Assembly (NCBI GenBank): GCA_050084515.1
Contig: CM114275.1
Location: forward strand, 14,756,001 to 14,820,000
From: Blasia pusilla
Taxonomy: Eukaryota; Marchantiophyta; Marchantiopsida; Blasiales
Direction: 5' to 3'
Length of the DNA stretch: 64,000 bases
Shown here: positions 54,388 through 64,000 of the stretch, piece by piece
Position numbering within the stretch: position 1 is the stretch's first letter
How the letters are laid out: the number at the start of each line of letters is the position of its first letter
Made by a program: the position numbers and the translations under genes
The notes under the pieces: model-generated
Databases searched by the model: none
Told to the model about the DNA's origin: nothing
Seen by the model: the letters and a program-made list of their open reading frames with translations, nothing else

Positions 54388-55569
54388 TGTAATGTCTAAG
54401 TGTTTCTTATTTATAGTCAATTGTAGAGTTCGATCCCCAAAAGGATCATTGTTGGATGAAAAGAGAGTATAAAGTGATGATTATGTTGTAAAAGTGTAAT
54501 TGGTTATGTAATTCAAATGTAGTATTCCAGTAACATCTTCCGATCCTTTTAAGTACCTATGTTTTCTTCTTCAATTCTCTTGAGTGGAGTTTAAAGAACG
54601 CTCAGGAAATTTGTTCTCTCATCATCTCGGAACCTCACAGAGATCTCAAGAATAAAGCTGGCTTCTCCTACTTTCCGAACTCAATCCGTCGGGGCAGGTT
54701 ACTCTTTGTCAAACAGGTTTCATACAACTTTATGTTGATTATTCCTTTGATGAGAAAGGTTCGCCTGATTCACTCTTCACTCGGCAGACCCAAAAAGACT
54801 ATTCAGACATAAGCATCGCACATCAGAATGAATGCTTTACTACTCCATCAAGAATTGGAAGACTTCAAAGTATATACAAGCTCGAGAGGGTACAACTCTC
54901 TTGCTCGGACCATTCCTACAGCATAAGGACTTCATGAGCGAATGATGATAATAGCTTCTATCCTGTTTCTTAAATATTCTCGAGAGTAGGATCGTTTCTA
55001 TGATCCGAAGCGTTCTTGATGAAGTTGGTGTCTTTTCAATATCTGTAACTACCTAGATCTATGGTTCTCTTAGCCTTTCCTACAATCCCTATGAATCCGC
55101 GGTACAAAACTGTTCTAACTACCAATTTGATACAAAGGGTTGCGCCCTTTCCTAGTCTAATTGTTCTAATGATGTGTCGTTTCGAATCTCAATCATGCCC
55201 GAGCTTCGTTGCGCTAAATTTCCGGAGGATGAAGTTCTTCATTCTTCTTCCTGCTTCGTTCTTCGTGCTTCGTGCTTCGTTGAAGAGCAAAGTACTTCGT
55301 ATAGAGAGCTTCGTTGAGCTTCGTTAGACTTTGTTAAGCTTTGCTAAGCTTCGCTGAGCTTCGCTTGATCCTTTACACTTCGTTACAGCTTTTGATTCTC
55401 CTTTAAGGCAAATCCTTGATCTTCATCTCTTTGCTTTGTCTTAGGAACTTGGTGATTCACTTATTCTTCTTCATAATAATAAATAATCATAATCAAAATC
55501 ATAATATACAAGAGTCTTCGTTGAATAAAAAGATATATTCTTCAAGATTACAAAATTGTGGGTATCACA
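54388..55569 (-). repeat. 3' LTR of A-2 (1182 bp)
   Basis: Plus-strand ends TGTAATGTC and TATCACA as in A-1. Extra GAGCTTCGTT/GAGCTTCGCT words at 55310-55370 account for much of the length difference. The left flank is a run of G (54380-54387). Confidence 0.93.
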
Positions 55570-55587
55570 TACCCCCTCCCTCAAATG
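55570..55587 (-). other. Polypurine tract of A-2
   Basis: Identical to the tract of A-1, immediately before the LTR on the minus strand. Confidence 0.85.
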
Positions 55588-55608
55588 TGAGCCGCCCCGG
55601 CGAACACT

Positions 55609-57446
55609 TCATGATGTATCTCCTATCTCCATAAAAGTGTCGTCTAAACTATCAAATTTAGGGGTAGGTACAAAATGGCCGTGAATCGTAGAAGGTTTGT
55701 TGATAATGTTAGGGGTATGATTGCGCATTCTTTCTCGCGACTTGTTAACAACTAAGTGGCTGCCGAGGACTTCATTCTGGACTAAGACATCAGATGGAGT
55801 GAATGTTGGTAATTCTTCAAGAATAAGTGAAAGAGTGGGTACTACTTCTGGAAGAGACTTAGTATGATTGTCGAATTGGCGCTTCCAATGTTTGTTGATG
55901 TAGTCAATTTCCTCGTTCATCTGCTCTTCGAAGTTCTTGCTTGCTTTGTCAACCAGCTCTTTGACATCGTCCGGGTCCATCCATCTGTAGCCGCAGAGTA
56001 GCCGCTCGCCTCCAAGACTGCGATCCTCCCGGTAGCCTCTGCCCACTGCGCCAATAAGTCTTTGTTCGCTTCTTGATGTTCTTGAAGCAACTCCGAAGAC
56101 TCAGCATGTTGGATCGACAACTTCTTGAATTCGGTGTGAACCCGCCGTGTTTGATGTTGATGCTTGTCAATGAGGTGCGAAGCTTCCTTGATCTGCGAAA
56201 CTAACTGATCCGCCCCACATTCGAGGTTAATCGCCAAACTTTCCCATTGGCGTGCGTTCCGTGCTTCGTACTGACACTGGACCAAGTTGCTTTGAGCTTT
56301 GCGAAGCGTGGTCTTCGTTTCTTCGAGTTCTTGATTCCGTAATTGCAGATTCGTTTTTGCTACTCGACGCTGTACTTCGTGGTCTGACGAAGCTTGGGCT
56401 CTGCAGTTGAGGTCGTGCAGGCCTTCTAAATAATCATCCACGGACGCCGTATCCTCGAGGTGAAGAACCCGCTGGAGTTGGTTCATGACGGGAACTGCCA
56501 ATTGCAAGAACCATATCATGTCGTCGGCTGTGTGCGACATGAGACGAAGTGCAAGTTGATGATCCCTTGCCCGCGGGGTCTCGTCGGAATCCTCTTGCAT
56601 GACAGGTTCTCGGTCCGGGGGTGTTTCAAAATTGACCCGGCCTCGCTTTGGCTGAGGCATTTCGTTGATATCTTCGTCTTTCTTCAAAGCCGAAGTGTGC
56701 GGATGTTGCTGAGGTGCTTCGGAGGGCGGGGTGACTTCGAGGCTACCCCTGGTACTAGTTGCGCCTTTCCGTGGTAGTCAGACGGGGGTCACTTGCGACC
56801 AATCTAATGCCTCCTCTGCGGTTAATTCCTGCTTATGAATATAAAGATGGATCAAGAAAGGAGATAGGAAGGACTTCGTGCTTGGATGAAGCACGTCCAC
56901 CATTCCTCGTACGTGCCCGTCCACAAAAGCAGCAAAGTCAACTCTTGGGGCTTCGGGGTCAAGGTGATGATTTCAGATGATGTAGCACATCTTCAAGATC
57001 TTGTTCGTCAGATAGTAAGAACGAGCGGGATAAAACAGGGTCATCAGATGTTTGCAAAACTGACCAAAGACGGGCGGAGAGAGTGACGAAGCCTTGTAGC
57101 CGTTCCTACCCAGGCGCTCAGACGTGACACAGCCGAATGCTAAAAGATCTTCATGTTTGACTAGCAACTCTGTGTCATACTCGTACTCGACGACGCGGCG
57201 GGAGCGATAAGTTGCTCTCCGAGGCGTCCGCCGTCGATGTTGGGGTGAGCTCGACATCAAGACCCTTCTTTCAAACTTGGCGACAATGACGCAGAGCAAA
57301 GCTCGCCAGGAGTTCTCAGATGTTAAGGTCGATTGGCTTGAAAGAAAGTTGCCAACGATCGCTCCTCCGGCGCCGATCGCTCGGTGACAACTTGACCGTC
57401 GGCATCGCGCGCCCATGAGAATGGGTGTGGAGTCTTCGCAAGGCAA
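55609..57446 (-). pseudogene. Family A downstream ORF (coiled-coil protein), A-2 copy
   Basis: Better preserved than in A-1. The N-terminal piece (56973-57446) reads FERRVLMSSSP, LLVKHEDLLAF and YYLTNKILKMCYII, then TGA where A-1 has Trp. The middle (VDFAAFVDGHVRGMVDV) lies between frames. The C-terminal piece (55917-56687) is a long heptad-rich coiled coil (LRNQELEETKTTLRKAQSNL) and the end (55609-56046) reads DEASKNFEEQMNEEIDYI then DDTFMEIGDTS-stop. No transmembrane helix. Unknown function; perhaps a particle or chaperone-like protein of this element family. Confidence 0.7.
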
Positions 57447-57719
57447 GTTGCTAGGTCAATCTCGATGGACACCCCGCTTTGGCCTGCTACGCAACTTCGT
57501 GGTGATCCCGTCCATGAAAATACCCGCTTGGTTATGCCAGACTGCTCTTATAGTCCGCTCCCCCCCTGTCCGTTCTTGGTCGTGGCGCCGGGGCTGTAAC
57601 AGGAAAGTGGGCGCTTCGCGGCTTCGCCACGCTTCCCCTTCCTCACTTCTTGCGCTTCGCTGCTTCGCGAAGGATGGGCTGTCTGGAACCTCGGTGCTTT
57701 GCTACTTCGTGAAGCACGG

Positions 57720-57885
57720 TATATCTTGAACTTCTGTGCTTCGTGACTTCGCAAAGCATGGGATGGCTTGAACTTCTGTGCTTCGTTCTTTTGCGAAGCA
57801 CGGGATGGCTTGAACTTCTGTGCTTTGCTCTTTTGCGAAGCACGAAATGGCTTGAACTTCTGTGCTTCGCTCTTTTGCGAAGCAC
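57720..57885 (-). repeat. 42-bp tandem repeat (about 4 units) between integrase and the downstream ORF
   Basis: The unit GGGATGGCTTGAACTTCTGT begins at 57760 and 57802, with a variant at 57844; period 42 exactly, so frame is kept. On the minus strand the units encode a 14-residue repeat (VLRKRAKHRSSSHP) in an open frame 57643-57912. Each unit contains GCGAAGCAC/GTGCTTCGC complementary words. A-1 has only one or two degenerate units at 2985-3040. Confidence 0.85.
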
Positions 57886-57915
57886 GGGGCGTTCGCCTAC
57901 CCCCTTCCTCATGTT

Positions 57916-59100
57916 TCAGTTATCCTCAGGTTCGGGCTCATAATACCGGCGCACATGCATTCCATTGACTCGCGTGGGCCGGGATTCTCCCTGTAAGGTT
58001 TCTAATTGGAGGGATCCATTATCATAGATGGCCAATACCCGGTAGGGTCCCATCCAATTTAATTTTAATTTTCCGGGGAACTTTAGTCGCCGGTTATCAT
58101 ACAATAGCACTAAGTCGCCAACATTGATAGATTGTGGCCGGAGATGTCAATCGTAACGTTTCTTACGTTCTTTTTGCACTTGGGCTGTCCGGCGTAACGC
58201 GAGCATGCGTGCTTCTTCCAACTCCACTAGAGTCTCATTCCTCTGTTCGATAACTTCGTCCGCCGCTTCCGTTCTTGTGCCCTCCAATACCCGATAAGTG
58301 GGCAACGCCCATTGAATAGGTGTTAAGGGATGTACGCCATAAGTCAGGAAGAACGGGGTGTATTTTGTCGTCACCTTCTCAATTTATTCGATCGCCCATA
58401 ATCTTTGGGCAATTTTTGTATCCCAATCATAGGAATAGGTTACCGTTAATCGATTCAATATTCGGCAAATGAGGCCGTTCGATTTTTCCGTCAACCCGTT
58501 AGCTTTAGGGTTGTAGGGAGTGGTTTTCCGATGCTTAATGAGAAAGTGGGAAGTGAGAGACTCAATAGTCTGGTTCAAGAAGTGCGTACCCCGGTCACTT
58601 ACTAGTTCCAACGGACATCCATAACGCGTGATAATCATCTCGTATAAAAACTTAGCCACTGTTTCACTATCATCTTTCCGCGTGGCTACTGCTTCAACCA
58701 TCTTAGTACAATAGTCCGTGGCGATAAGAATATACTTCCGCCGGGTTTGGCGAGTGGACGGGGAGATAGGGCCCACGAAGTCAATGCCCCATTTTTCAAA
58801 AGGAGCTAGGGGCATGATGGGGACCAAAGGCCACCGCGTAGTTGCCGTGGGTCGACCTGCCCTTTGGCAGGCATCACAACTCCGAATAAAATTACCTACG
58901 TCTTTGTACATAGTCGGCCACCAATAACGTGCAGCCAAAATTTTCTTAACGGTATTTTTTACCGCATAGTGTCCACCGGAATCAGCCATATGCAGGGCTC
59001 TGATGACCTGGGGAACCTCGTCCGCTTCCAAGCATCTTCGATGCTCTTCATCAGCACCTAATTTGAATAAGACCCCTTGACAGATCTCATAAGGGCCTAT
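57916..59100 (-). pseudogene. Integrase of A-2
   Basis: Zinc module HMADSGGHYAVKNTVKK and CDACQRAG, Asp in GIDFVGPISP, Asp in LVSDRGTHF, Glu in NGLTEKSNG, all in one frame with RNase H upstream (58384-59739, 451 codons). After LWAIE a stop and frame changes near 58384 and 58147 interrupt the C-terminal part, which ends with the GPYRVLAIYDNGSL module at 57916-58110. Confidence 0.92.
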
Positions 59101-59900
59101 CCGATGTAAAAAAACTGCGCGTTCTTCCGCTGTCATCGGGGCAGGAAGTCGCAGAGTCATTAGAAACCGCAGAATATCCGCATACAACGACTGGCTCAAC
59201 CGTTCCTCTGTTATCTGGAACAGATCTTCATCGGGAAAGGTATCATCGACAGATTGGGTGAGGTCCGCGTTTGTCATCCTCAACCAGGAAAGAAAATCGG
59301 CATTGGTATGCACCTTGCCGGCGCGGGTCACAACATCGAATGTGAATTCTTGTAGCAACAAGATCCACCGTGCAATGCGTCCCTGACAGTCGGCTTTCAC
59401 CATTAAGGGTCTGAGTGCAAAATGATCCACATGAAAGACAAATTCGTACCCTAATAAATAGTGTCGGAACTTTTTACACGAGAAGACCATGCCTAACGCC
59501 TCTCGTTCGGTGGTTGTATATTTCTGCTCTGCCGCCGATAATTGTCGGCCGGCGTAGTAAATTGGAAAATCATGTTTGTGCTCATCCAATTGGCTGAGCA
59601 CTACTCCAATGGCAAATGAGGATGTGTCCACATATACGTGGAAGGGTTTGGTCCAATCGAGGGACCGGCATGAGGAGCCTTTTGCAGTGCGTCTTTTAAG
59701 GTGTCGAATGCCACTTGGCACGCTGGTGTCCACTCCCATTCGGTGGTCTTCTTAAGTAATGCAGTAAGAGCGCCCGCTTTTACCGCGTAATCTTTAATAA
59801 ATTGTCGATAGTACCCGACATGTCCCAAGAATCCTCTCAATTCCCGGAGATTAGTGGGTGGTTCCAATGCGACGATGATATCCACCTTGGCCTTGTCGAC
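59100..59900 (-). pseudogene. RNase H region of A-2
   Basis: FHVYVDTSSFAIG, TTTEREALGM (Glu motif intact, unlike A-1), VFHVDHFALRPL and HTNADFLSWL. The upstream connection (LRGFLGHVGYYRQFI) lies in a second frame at 59601-59885. Confidence 0.9.
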
Positions 59901-59939
59901 CTCAATTCCTTGCGTCGACGCTCAGTGTCCCAGCAGAAT

Positions 59940-60830
59940 TCCTTGTTTCATAGCGATATAGGATTTGTCCGGATGAAGGGACAAATGCACCAGCGACAAA
60001 CATCTGAGTGTTAACTCTAACTTTTCAAGATGTTCGGCCTCCGTGCTAAAGATACAAAAATCGTCTAAAAGATTTCGACAAACTTCGAAGATACTCCTGG
60101 AAGATGGAGATCATCATCCGTTGGAAAGTAGTAGGGCATTGCAAAACCCAAAAGGCATTACGCGATATGCGAAAGTTCCCGATCCGTCGTGAAGCGTTGT
60201 GAGGGGGCGATCCTTTCTCGTATGGATACCTGGTTGTACCCGAATATCCGTCCAAGAAGGTATAACGCTTCGTGCCCGGCCACTTTATCCAAAAATGTCG
60301 GTGAAAGGTAGAGGATGGTGGTCTTTTAAGGTGGCCGCATTTAATTTCCGATAGTCCTGGCACACTCGGATTTTGCCCGTTTGTTTTTTAGGCACAATTA
60401 CGATGGGCGACACCCACTCGCTGCTTAACACCGGATAGATTATTCTTGCCTCGAGACGCTGATCGATCTCGTCCTTGACTAACAATGAGTACTTTGGGTT
60501 TAGTCAATATTGTCGCATTCGCACCGGGACCGCGCCTTCTTTAAGATCAATTCGGTGTTCACCATATTGTGCGGGAATGCCTCTCATTTCATCCATAGAG
60601 TATACAAAGACATCCAAATACTCAAACAGTAGTCTTTTATATTTTATAAGTGTGGTAGGAGACAAATCCGCCAAAAGGCGTAGAGATTTTTGATCTGCAA
60701 TATTGACCTAGACAAAGTCCTGCTCCTTAACCATGTTTTCTGTAAACTGGAAGGTGCTATGACCTAGCATCTCTTCCTCTCGGGTCGACCTTGGCTTGGA
60801 GGGTACTGCCTCCTCGTCTATTTCATAACA
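59940..60830 (-). pseudogene. Reverse transcriptase of A-2
   Basis: SEWVSPIVIVPKKQTGKIRV and YTFLDGYSG are visible, but three frames are needed. A one-base deletion in the A-run at 60055-60070 shifts the frame exactly at the catalytic F-L-D-D box (read as SFRRFLYL), so this RT cannot function. Confidence 0.88.
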
Positions 60831-60857
60831 TTCTAAATAATATACATTGGACGAGGA

Positions 60858-61444
60858 CTAAGTAGCGGTGGTGTTGTCTTGGTCTGACGTATAGTCGTCG
60901 TCAGTTGGTGGCGTCTCTCCTTGGGGTGGTCGAGATTTCCACGACAGCTTGATGAGCCGCTTCGAGTCCTGATTCGGCGCCTGGAACGTGAACCGTTGCC
61001 TTTTCCAATCTGTGGTCACCCTCGCGCCATACAGCCAGGGTCTTCCGATGAGCAAAGGATAGCCCGTCGCGGTCAGGGGCTGCAAGACTAAGTAGTCCAA
61101 CATAAACAACACCCCCCCCCGAGCATGGTCGGAATTTGCGTGAGTGTCGAGGGGTCTCTTCGGGATTGATCCGCGAACCGCAAGTACTTGTCTGTGGGCT
61201 CGTAAACCGTGTACCCTAGGGCCCGAGCTGTTTGCTCCGTCATAATATTGATTCCGCTTCCGGAATCAATGGGGACCTTCTTAATAGTATGGCCCTCAAT
61301 CTCCACCTCCACTTCGGGGGCTCCCAAGTCCTCGACTTCGATACGGAACAGGTCCACCACTGGCAGGTGCTTCGCCGCCTTCCTGGGTCTTTTGCGGCTG
61401 ATTTTCCACTGCTGCAAGATTTTTCCGTATACTGGGTTATCCAT
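60858..61444 (-). pseudogene. Aspartic protease of A-2
   Basis: VPIDSGSGINIM active site and, after a frameshift at a run of C (61111-61120), LDYLVLQPLTATGYPLLIGR. The flap region is as in A-1. Confidence 0.85.
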
Positions 61445-62440
61445 TAGCTTGGTATGAGAGGTTATGTTGGCGGGGTTGACGCCAAGTCCTCGAGAAATCG
61501 TATGCTTCTAGGACCAGGGGTGATGTCGCCATGGCTTGGACTGTCGTACTTGGTTTGGCCGTTGTCTTCTCTGGGGTCTGTTTCCCCTCTGGTTCCTGGG
61601 CCTCCCAAACTTGAGCGCGGACCTGGTCCTCCACATCCAGATGGAAGTATTTCGGATGACTTCGGTCAAAGGCCGGGTCCACATCGCCTTTGAGGATGGC
61701 CTTTCCGGCACGTAAGGTGTTCATCGCTTTGTTCTTGGGCTCCCGAGCTTCGCGCGAAGACGAAGCACCCTTCTTTACCTTTGGGGTCTCCGCGGTCTGA
61801 CTCTTTGATTTCGTGGTGACCGCCAACACTGTTTCTTGAAATTCTTTGGGCCAGTCCGATGATTCTTCGTTGGCCTTGGGTGAGTCTTCCTCTCGATGGT
61901 GACTCGCTTTGGTTTCGGGACACTACTTCTTCCACCCGGACGGTTGTACATTTACATCGTTCTTGGGCTCTGGTTGAGCGGCTGGAGTATTTACATACCT
62001 GACCAACAAACGTGGGACCTTAGGCTCCGGGCATTCCACGGCAGTGTGCCCGCCCTTCTTGCAGTTCCCGCATAAGGGATTGAGTCCCACTGGTCGCTTC
62101 GGGTTTGGGCAATTATTGGCCTAGTGGTATCTTTGCGCCGCAGTTATAACAACAATTTCTCTTGATGGGTGGCGTGAAGGCCGCGCCACCCATAATCTGT
62201 CTCGGGGGTCTCTGTTCTCCGTATTCGGAGGTACATACCGCGTGATCCGGCTTCTTCCAGGGTTTGGGGTGGCACGCTTGCACGGCATAGCACCCTTCCC
62301 ACTTTTCGGTTCATACCATCCTTCTTCAATAGGGGCCTCTTCTGGACCCACCGCAGATCCCTACGAGCGGGGCATTCTTGTACAAGTATGCCCCTGGGTT
62401 CCACAACTACTACACCAAACGTTGGGCCTCATCGGCCGGG
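61437..62440 (-). pseudogene. Gag nucleocapsid of A-2
   Basis: Knuckle remnants correspond to those of A-1: the third (around 62045-62075) and the second near 62140 with the same TAG, here also frame-shifted. The acidic and basic linker (KGASSSREAREPKNKAMN) is in an open frame 61437-61829. Many one-base indels relative to A-1. Confidence 0.78.
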
Positions 62441-62728
62441 TCGTCTTGGGGTCTTTGGGCGCAGATGTACCTTCAACTCAGCCATTTGTTTCCGAGTTCC
62501 TCCATGGCCGACTTGCCGGCCTTCCTTGCCGTCCCTCTTACCCGACTTTCCGACCGGCCGAGGGGCGCGCATGGTACTTGGTCGGGTTTTGTCTGGTGCT
62601 TGGGGAGCGATGGCCTGCTCTTCCCTTTCCTTTTAGCTTTTACCTCTGCTCCGAGTCCGAGGACTCGGACAAATCCCTGTCAGAGGATTCCGTGTAGCCG
62701 GTGGGAGGACGCCGTCTTGGACGAAGCA

Positions 62729-63589
62729 CTAGTCTTCGACGCCCCTCTTCGTTGGTGACGCCGTCTTCGTGTTCGGCGGGACTTTTCGAGGCTTTATGCG
62801 CCTCGGCAGAGGAAGGCTATATTTGCCTCCGGGAATCCGTTGGCCTCTTCGGCAATACCGATCCATTTCTTTGGACAAGCCGGACACGAACCAATCTACC
62901 AATTGGGAGGTAGTCGTGTGTTCTAGCTTATTCACAAGGCTCCGGAACCGTTGGGTATATTCCCGGAGGGTCTCCTTCTTTCTTCGCGTCAGGTCGCGAA
63001 GCTTTGTAAGAAGCATGTCCTCGAACTCCAAGTCGCGGAACTCATGTAGGAAGGATTCCAAGACCCTTTTCCAGGTTTCTGTGACTTCTGCTCCGAGACC
63101 TTCGTACCACTGGATTGCTCGCTTCTTGAGCAGGCCTGGAAAGACTCGTAACAAATCCTCCTCTGCCCCTTCCCCGTTGGCTTTTGCGACATGGGTGAAT
63201 TCAAGAACAAAGTTATCCACATCGTCTCGTCGGCCTCCAGCAAAGGTGGGGTACCTTAGCAGAGTTTTTCTAGTGTTGGCCATGGGCACTACTCTCCTGC
63301 TGGCTCCCAGGCTTGATGCTCGAGAGGGAGGAGGTAAAGGTGCCACCCGAGGTGCTCTGATCGGCTCCTCGCTCCCTGACTCTCCAAAGGGGTCCCAGGA
63401 CGACTCTTCGTCCATCGCGAATGGCAGGGGCGAGTGGAAATTTGTCCCTTTCTTTCTTCTTGGTCTTCGCCGCCGGACGAGGGCTAAGACTCGAGAGCGA
63501 ACCGGGGGGTCTCAAGCCGGTTCTTGTTCTGCTGCCCCTCTGCGCCCGATCGGCTCATTTGCTCTCGCGAAGAGGGCTGAGAGCCTTCC
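62729..63589 (-). pseudogene. Gag capsid of A-2
   Basis: The start ATG is at 63587-63589 (MEGSQPSSRE). The capsid helices AIQWYEGLGAEVTETWKRV and REYTQRFRSLVNKLEHT match A-1. Frame breaks lie in the Ser/Arg-rich N-terminus and after RRGQR. Confidence 0.88.
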
Positions 63590-64000
63590 ATAAGTCTCTT
63601 GGGGGATTTGGCAACTCGCGATCACCCCCACGGTGGCGATAGGGTAAGGATCCATCAATGGAGGTTAACTACTGATTCTTTTTACATCTATAGAAGGGTG
63701 CCTGATGCTCCTACGCTTCCTGCCGGGTTTTCCTCCCATAGACAGAAGTACCGGGTTTTCACCAAGTACAACTATCGTCCATGGGCGAAGCACCGTTCGG
63801 CGACCGGTTCTTTGACCATTCTAATTAGTTGGCCTATCTTCTCTAGCACCAATGCAGCAACTGTATTGTTATCTTCAAGCATTCATTGTCTTACGGGGGT
63901 CGCTAGAGCTAGCCGATGGTCTTTAGTAAGAACTAGAATGTGGGGTTGTCTAGGAGCAAAGCTTCTTTCTCCGTTCCCTGCTTCCCCATGGGTCTTTCTC
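63590..64000 (-). other. Leader of A-2 (window ends before PBS)
   Basis: Aligns with 8743-9151 of A-1 with few changes. The expected PBS would begin about 20 bp beyond the window end. Confidence 0.75.

Larger units (their letters stand above)
54388..64000 (-). mobile_element. Ty3/gypsy LTR retrotransposon, family A copy A-2 (5' end outside window)
   Basis: Same organisation as A-1: 3' LTR (54388-55569), polypurine tract, downstream ORF, integrase, RNase H, RT, protease, gag, leader. The window ends in the leader about 40 bp before the expected PBS. It differs from A-1 by an expanded 42-bp repeat array and an LTR 44 bp longer. Inserted in cluster G2. Confidence 0.93.

Noticed and set aside
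62769-63593. Plus-strand 274-codon ORF opposite Gag of A-2
   Set aside because: It overlaps the capsid frame on the other strand, is Ser/Arg-rich without domains, and mirrors a similar ORF at 7964-8677 opposite A-1 Gag. It is a shadow of the coding strand.

Overview
This window looks like transposon-packed nuclear DNA of a large-genome plant. Every protein I can recognise belongs to a retrotransposon (Ty3/gypsy or Ty1/copia), apart from two small clusters of unrecognised gene fragments. The copia pieces, a gypsy primer-binding site matching plant-type tRNA-Asp, and the nested structure all suggest a streptophyte. A cytosine methyltransferase inside a gypsy element points to a non-flowering lineage or alga, but that is only an inference. 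No intact host gene was found.

Layout: 1-10346 is a minus-strand gypsy element (family A, copy A-1) with both LTRs, inserted in a copia remnant (10347-10660). Next comes a diverged family-A-like LTR (10661-12965), broken by a repeat R and a foldback. From 13334 to 32506 lies a plus-strand gypsy element of a second family (copy P1, bounded by the 4-bp target duplication AGGT). Its leader is split by a complete minus-strand relative (copy M1, 15275-24819, target duplication TATG). From 32511 to 35539 I recognise nothing. Then follow a minus-strand copia remnant (to 37054), a solo terminal repeat of the P1/M1 family (37055-37612), gene-fragment cluster G1 (37613-40860), unassigned DNA, a 5' fragment of the P1/M1 family (41925-43095), a third, 3'-truncated copy P2 (43246-52027), and cluster G2, a paralogue of G1 (52040-54387). 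A second family-A element (A-2) runs from 54388 past the window end.

The striking system is the P1/M1/P2 family. Between protease and reverse transcriptase all three copies carry a C5-cytosine DNA methyltransferase domain resembling DNMT3 (DLFGG, PC(Q), ENVP and RAHRPRLWW motifs). After integrase, M1 and P1 carry a PHD finger, a domain type that often reads histone tails. So the element pairs an enzyme able to write DNA methylation with a possible chromatin reader beside its integrase. Both complete copies also have unusual termini. The 5' end carries only block A (about 500 bp). The 3' end carries B-A-B (B is exactly 127 bp). These are split direct repeats like those of tyrosine-recombinase retroelements, yet the element encodes a DDE integrase and leaves 4-bp target duplications.

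All copies are decayed. Several stops look like CAG to TAG or CGA to TGA transitions, as expected of methylated cytosine. Family A has a separate peculiarity: an extra coiled-coil ORF after integrase, and nearly identical LTRs around a badly frame-broken interior.
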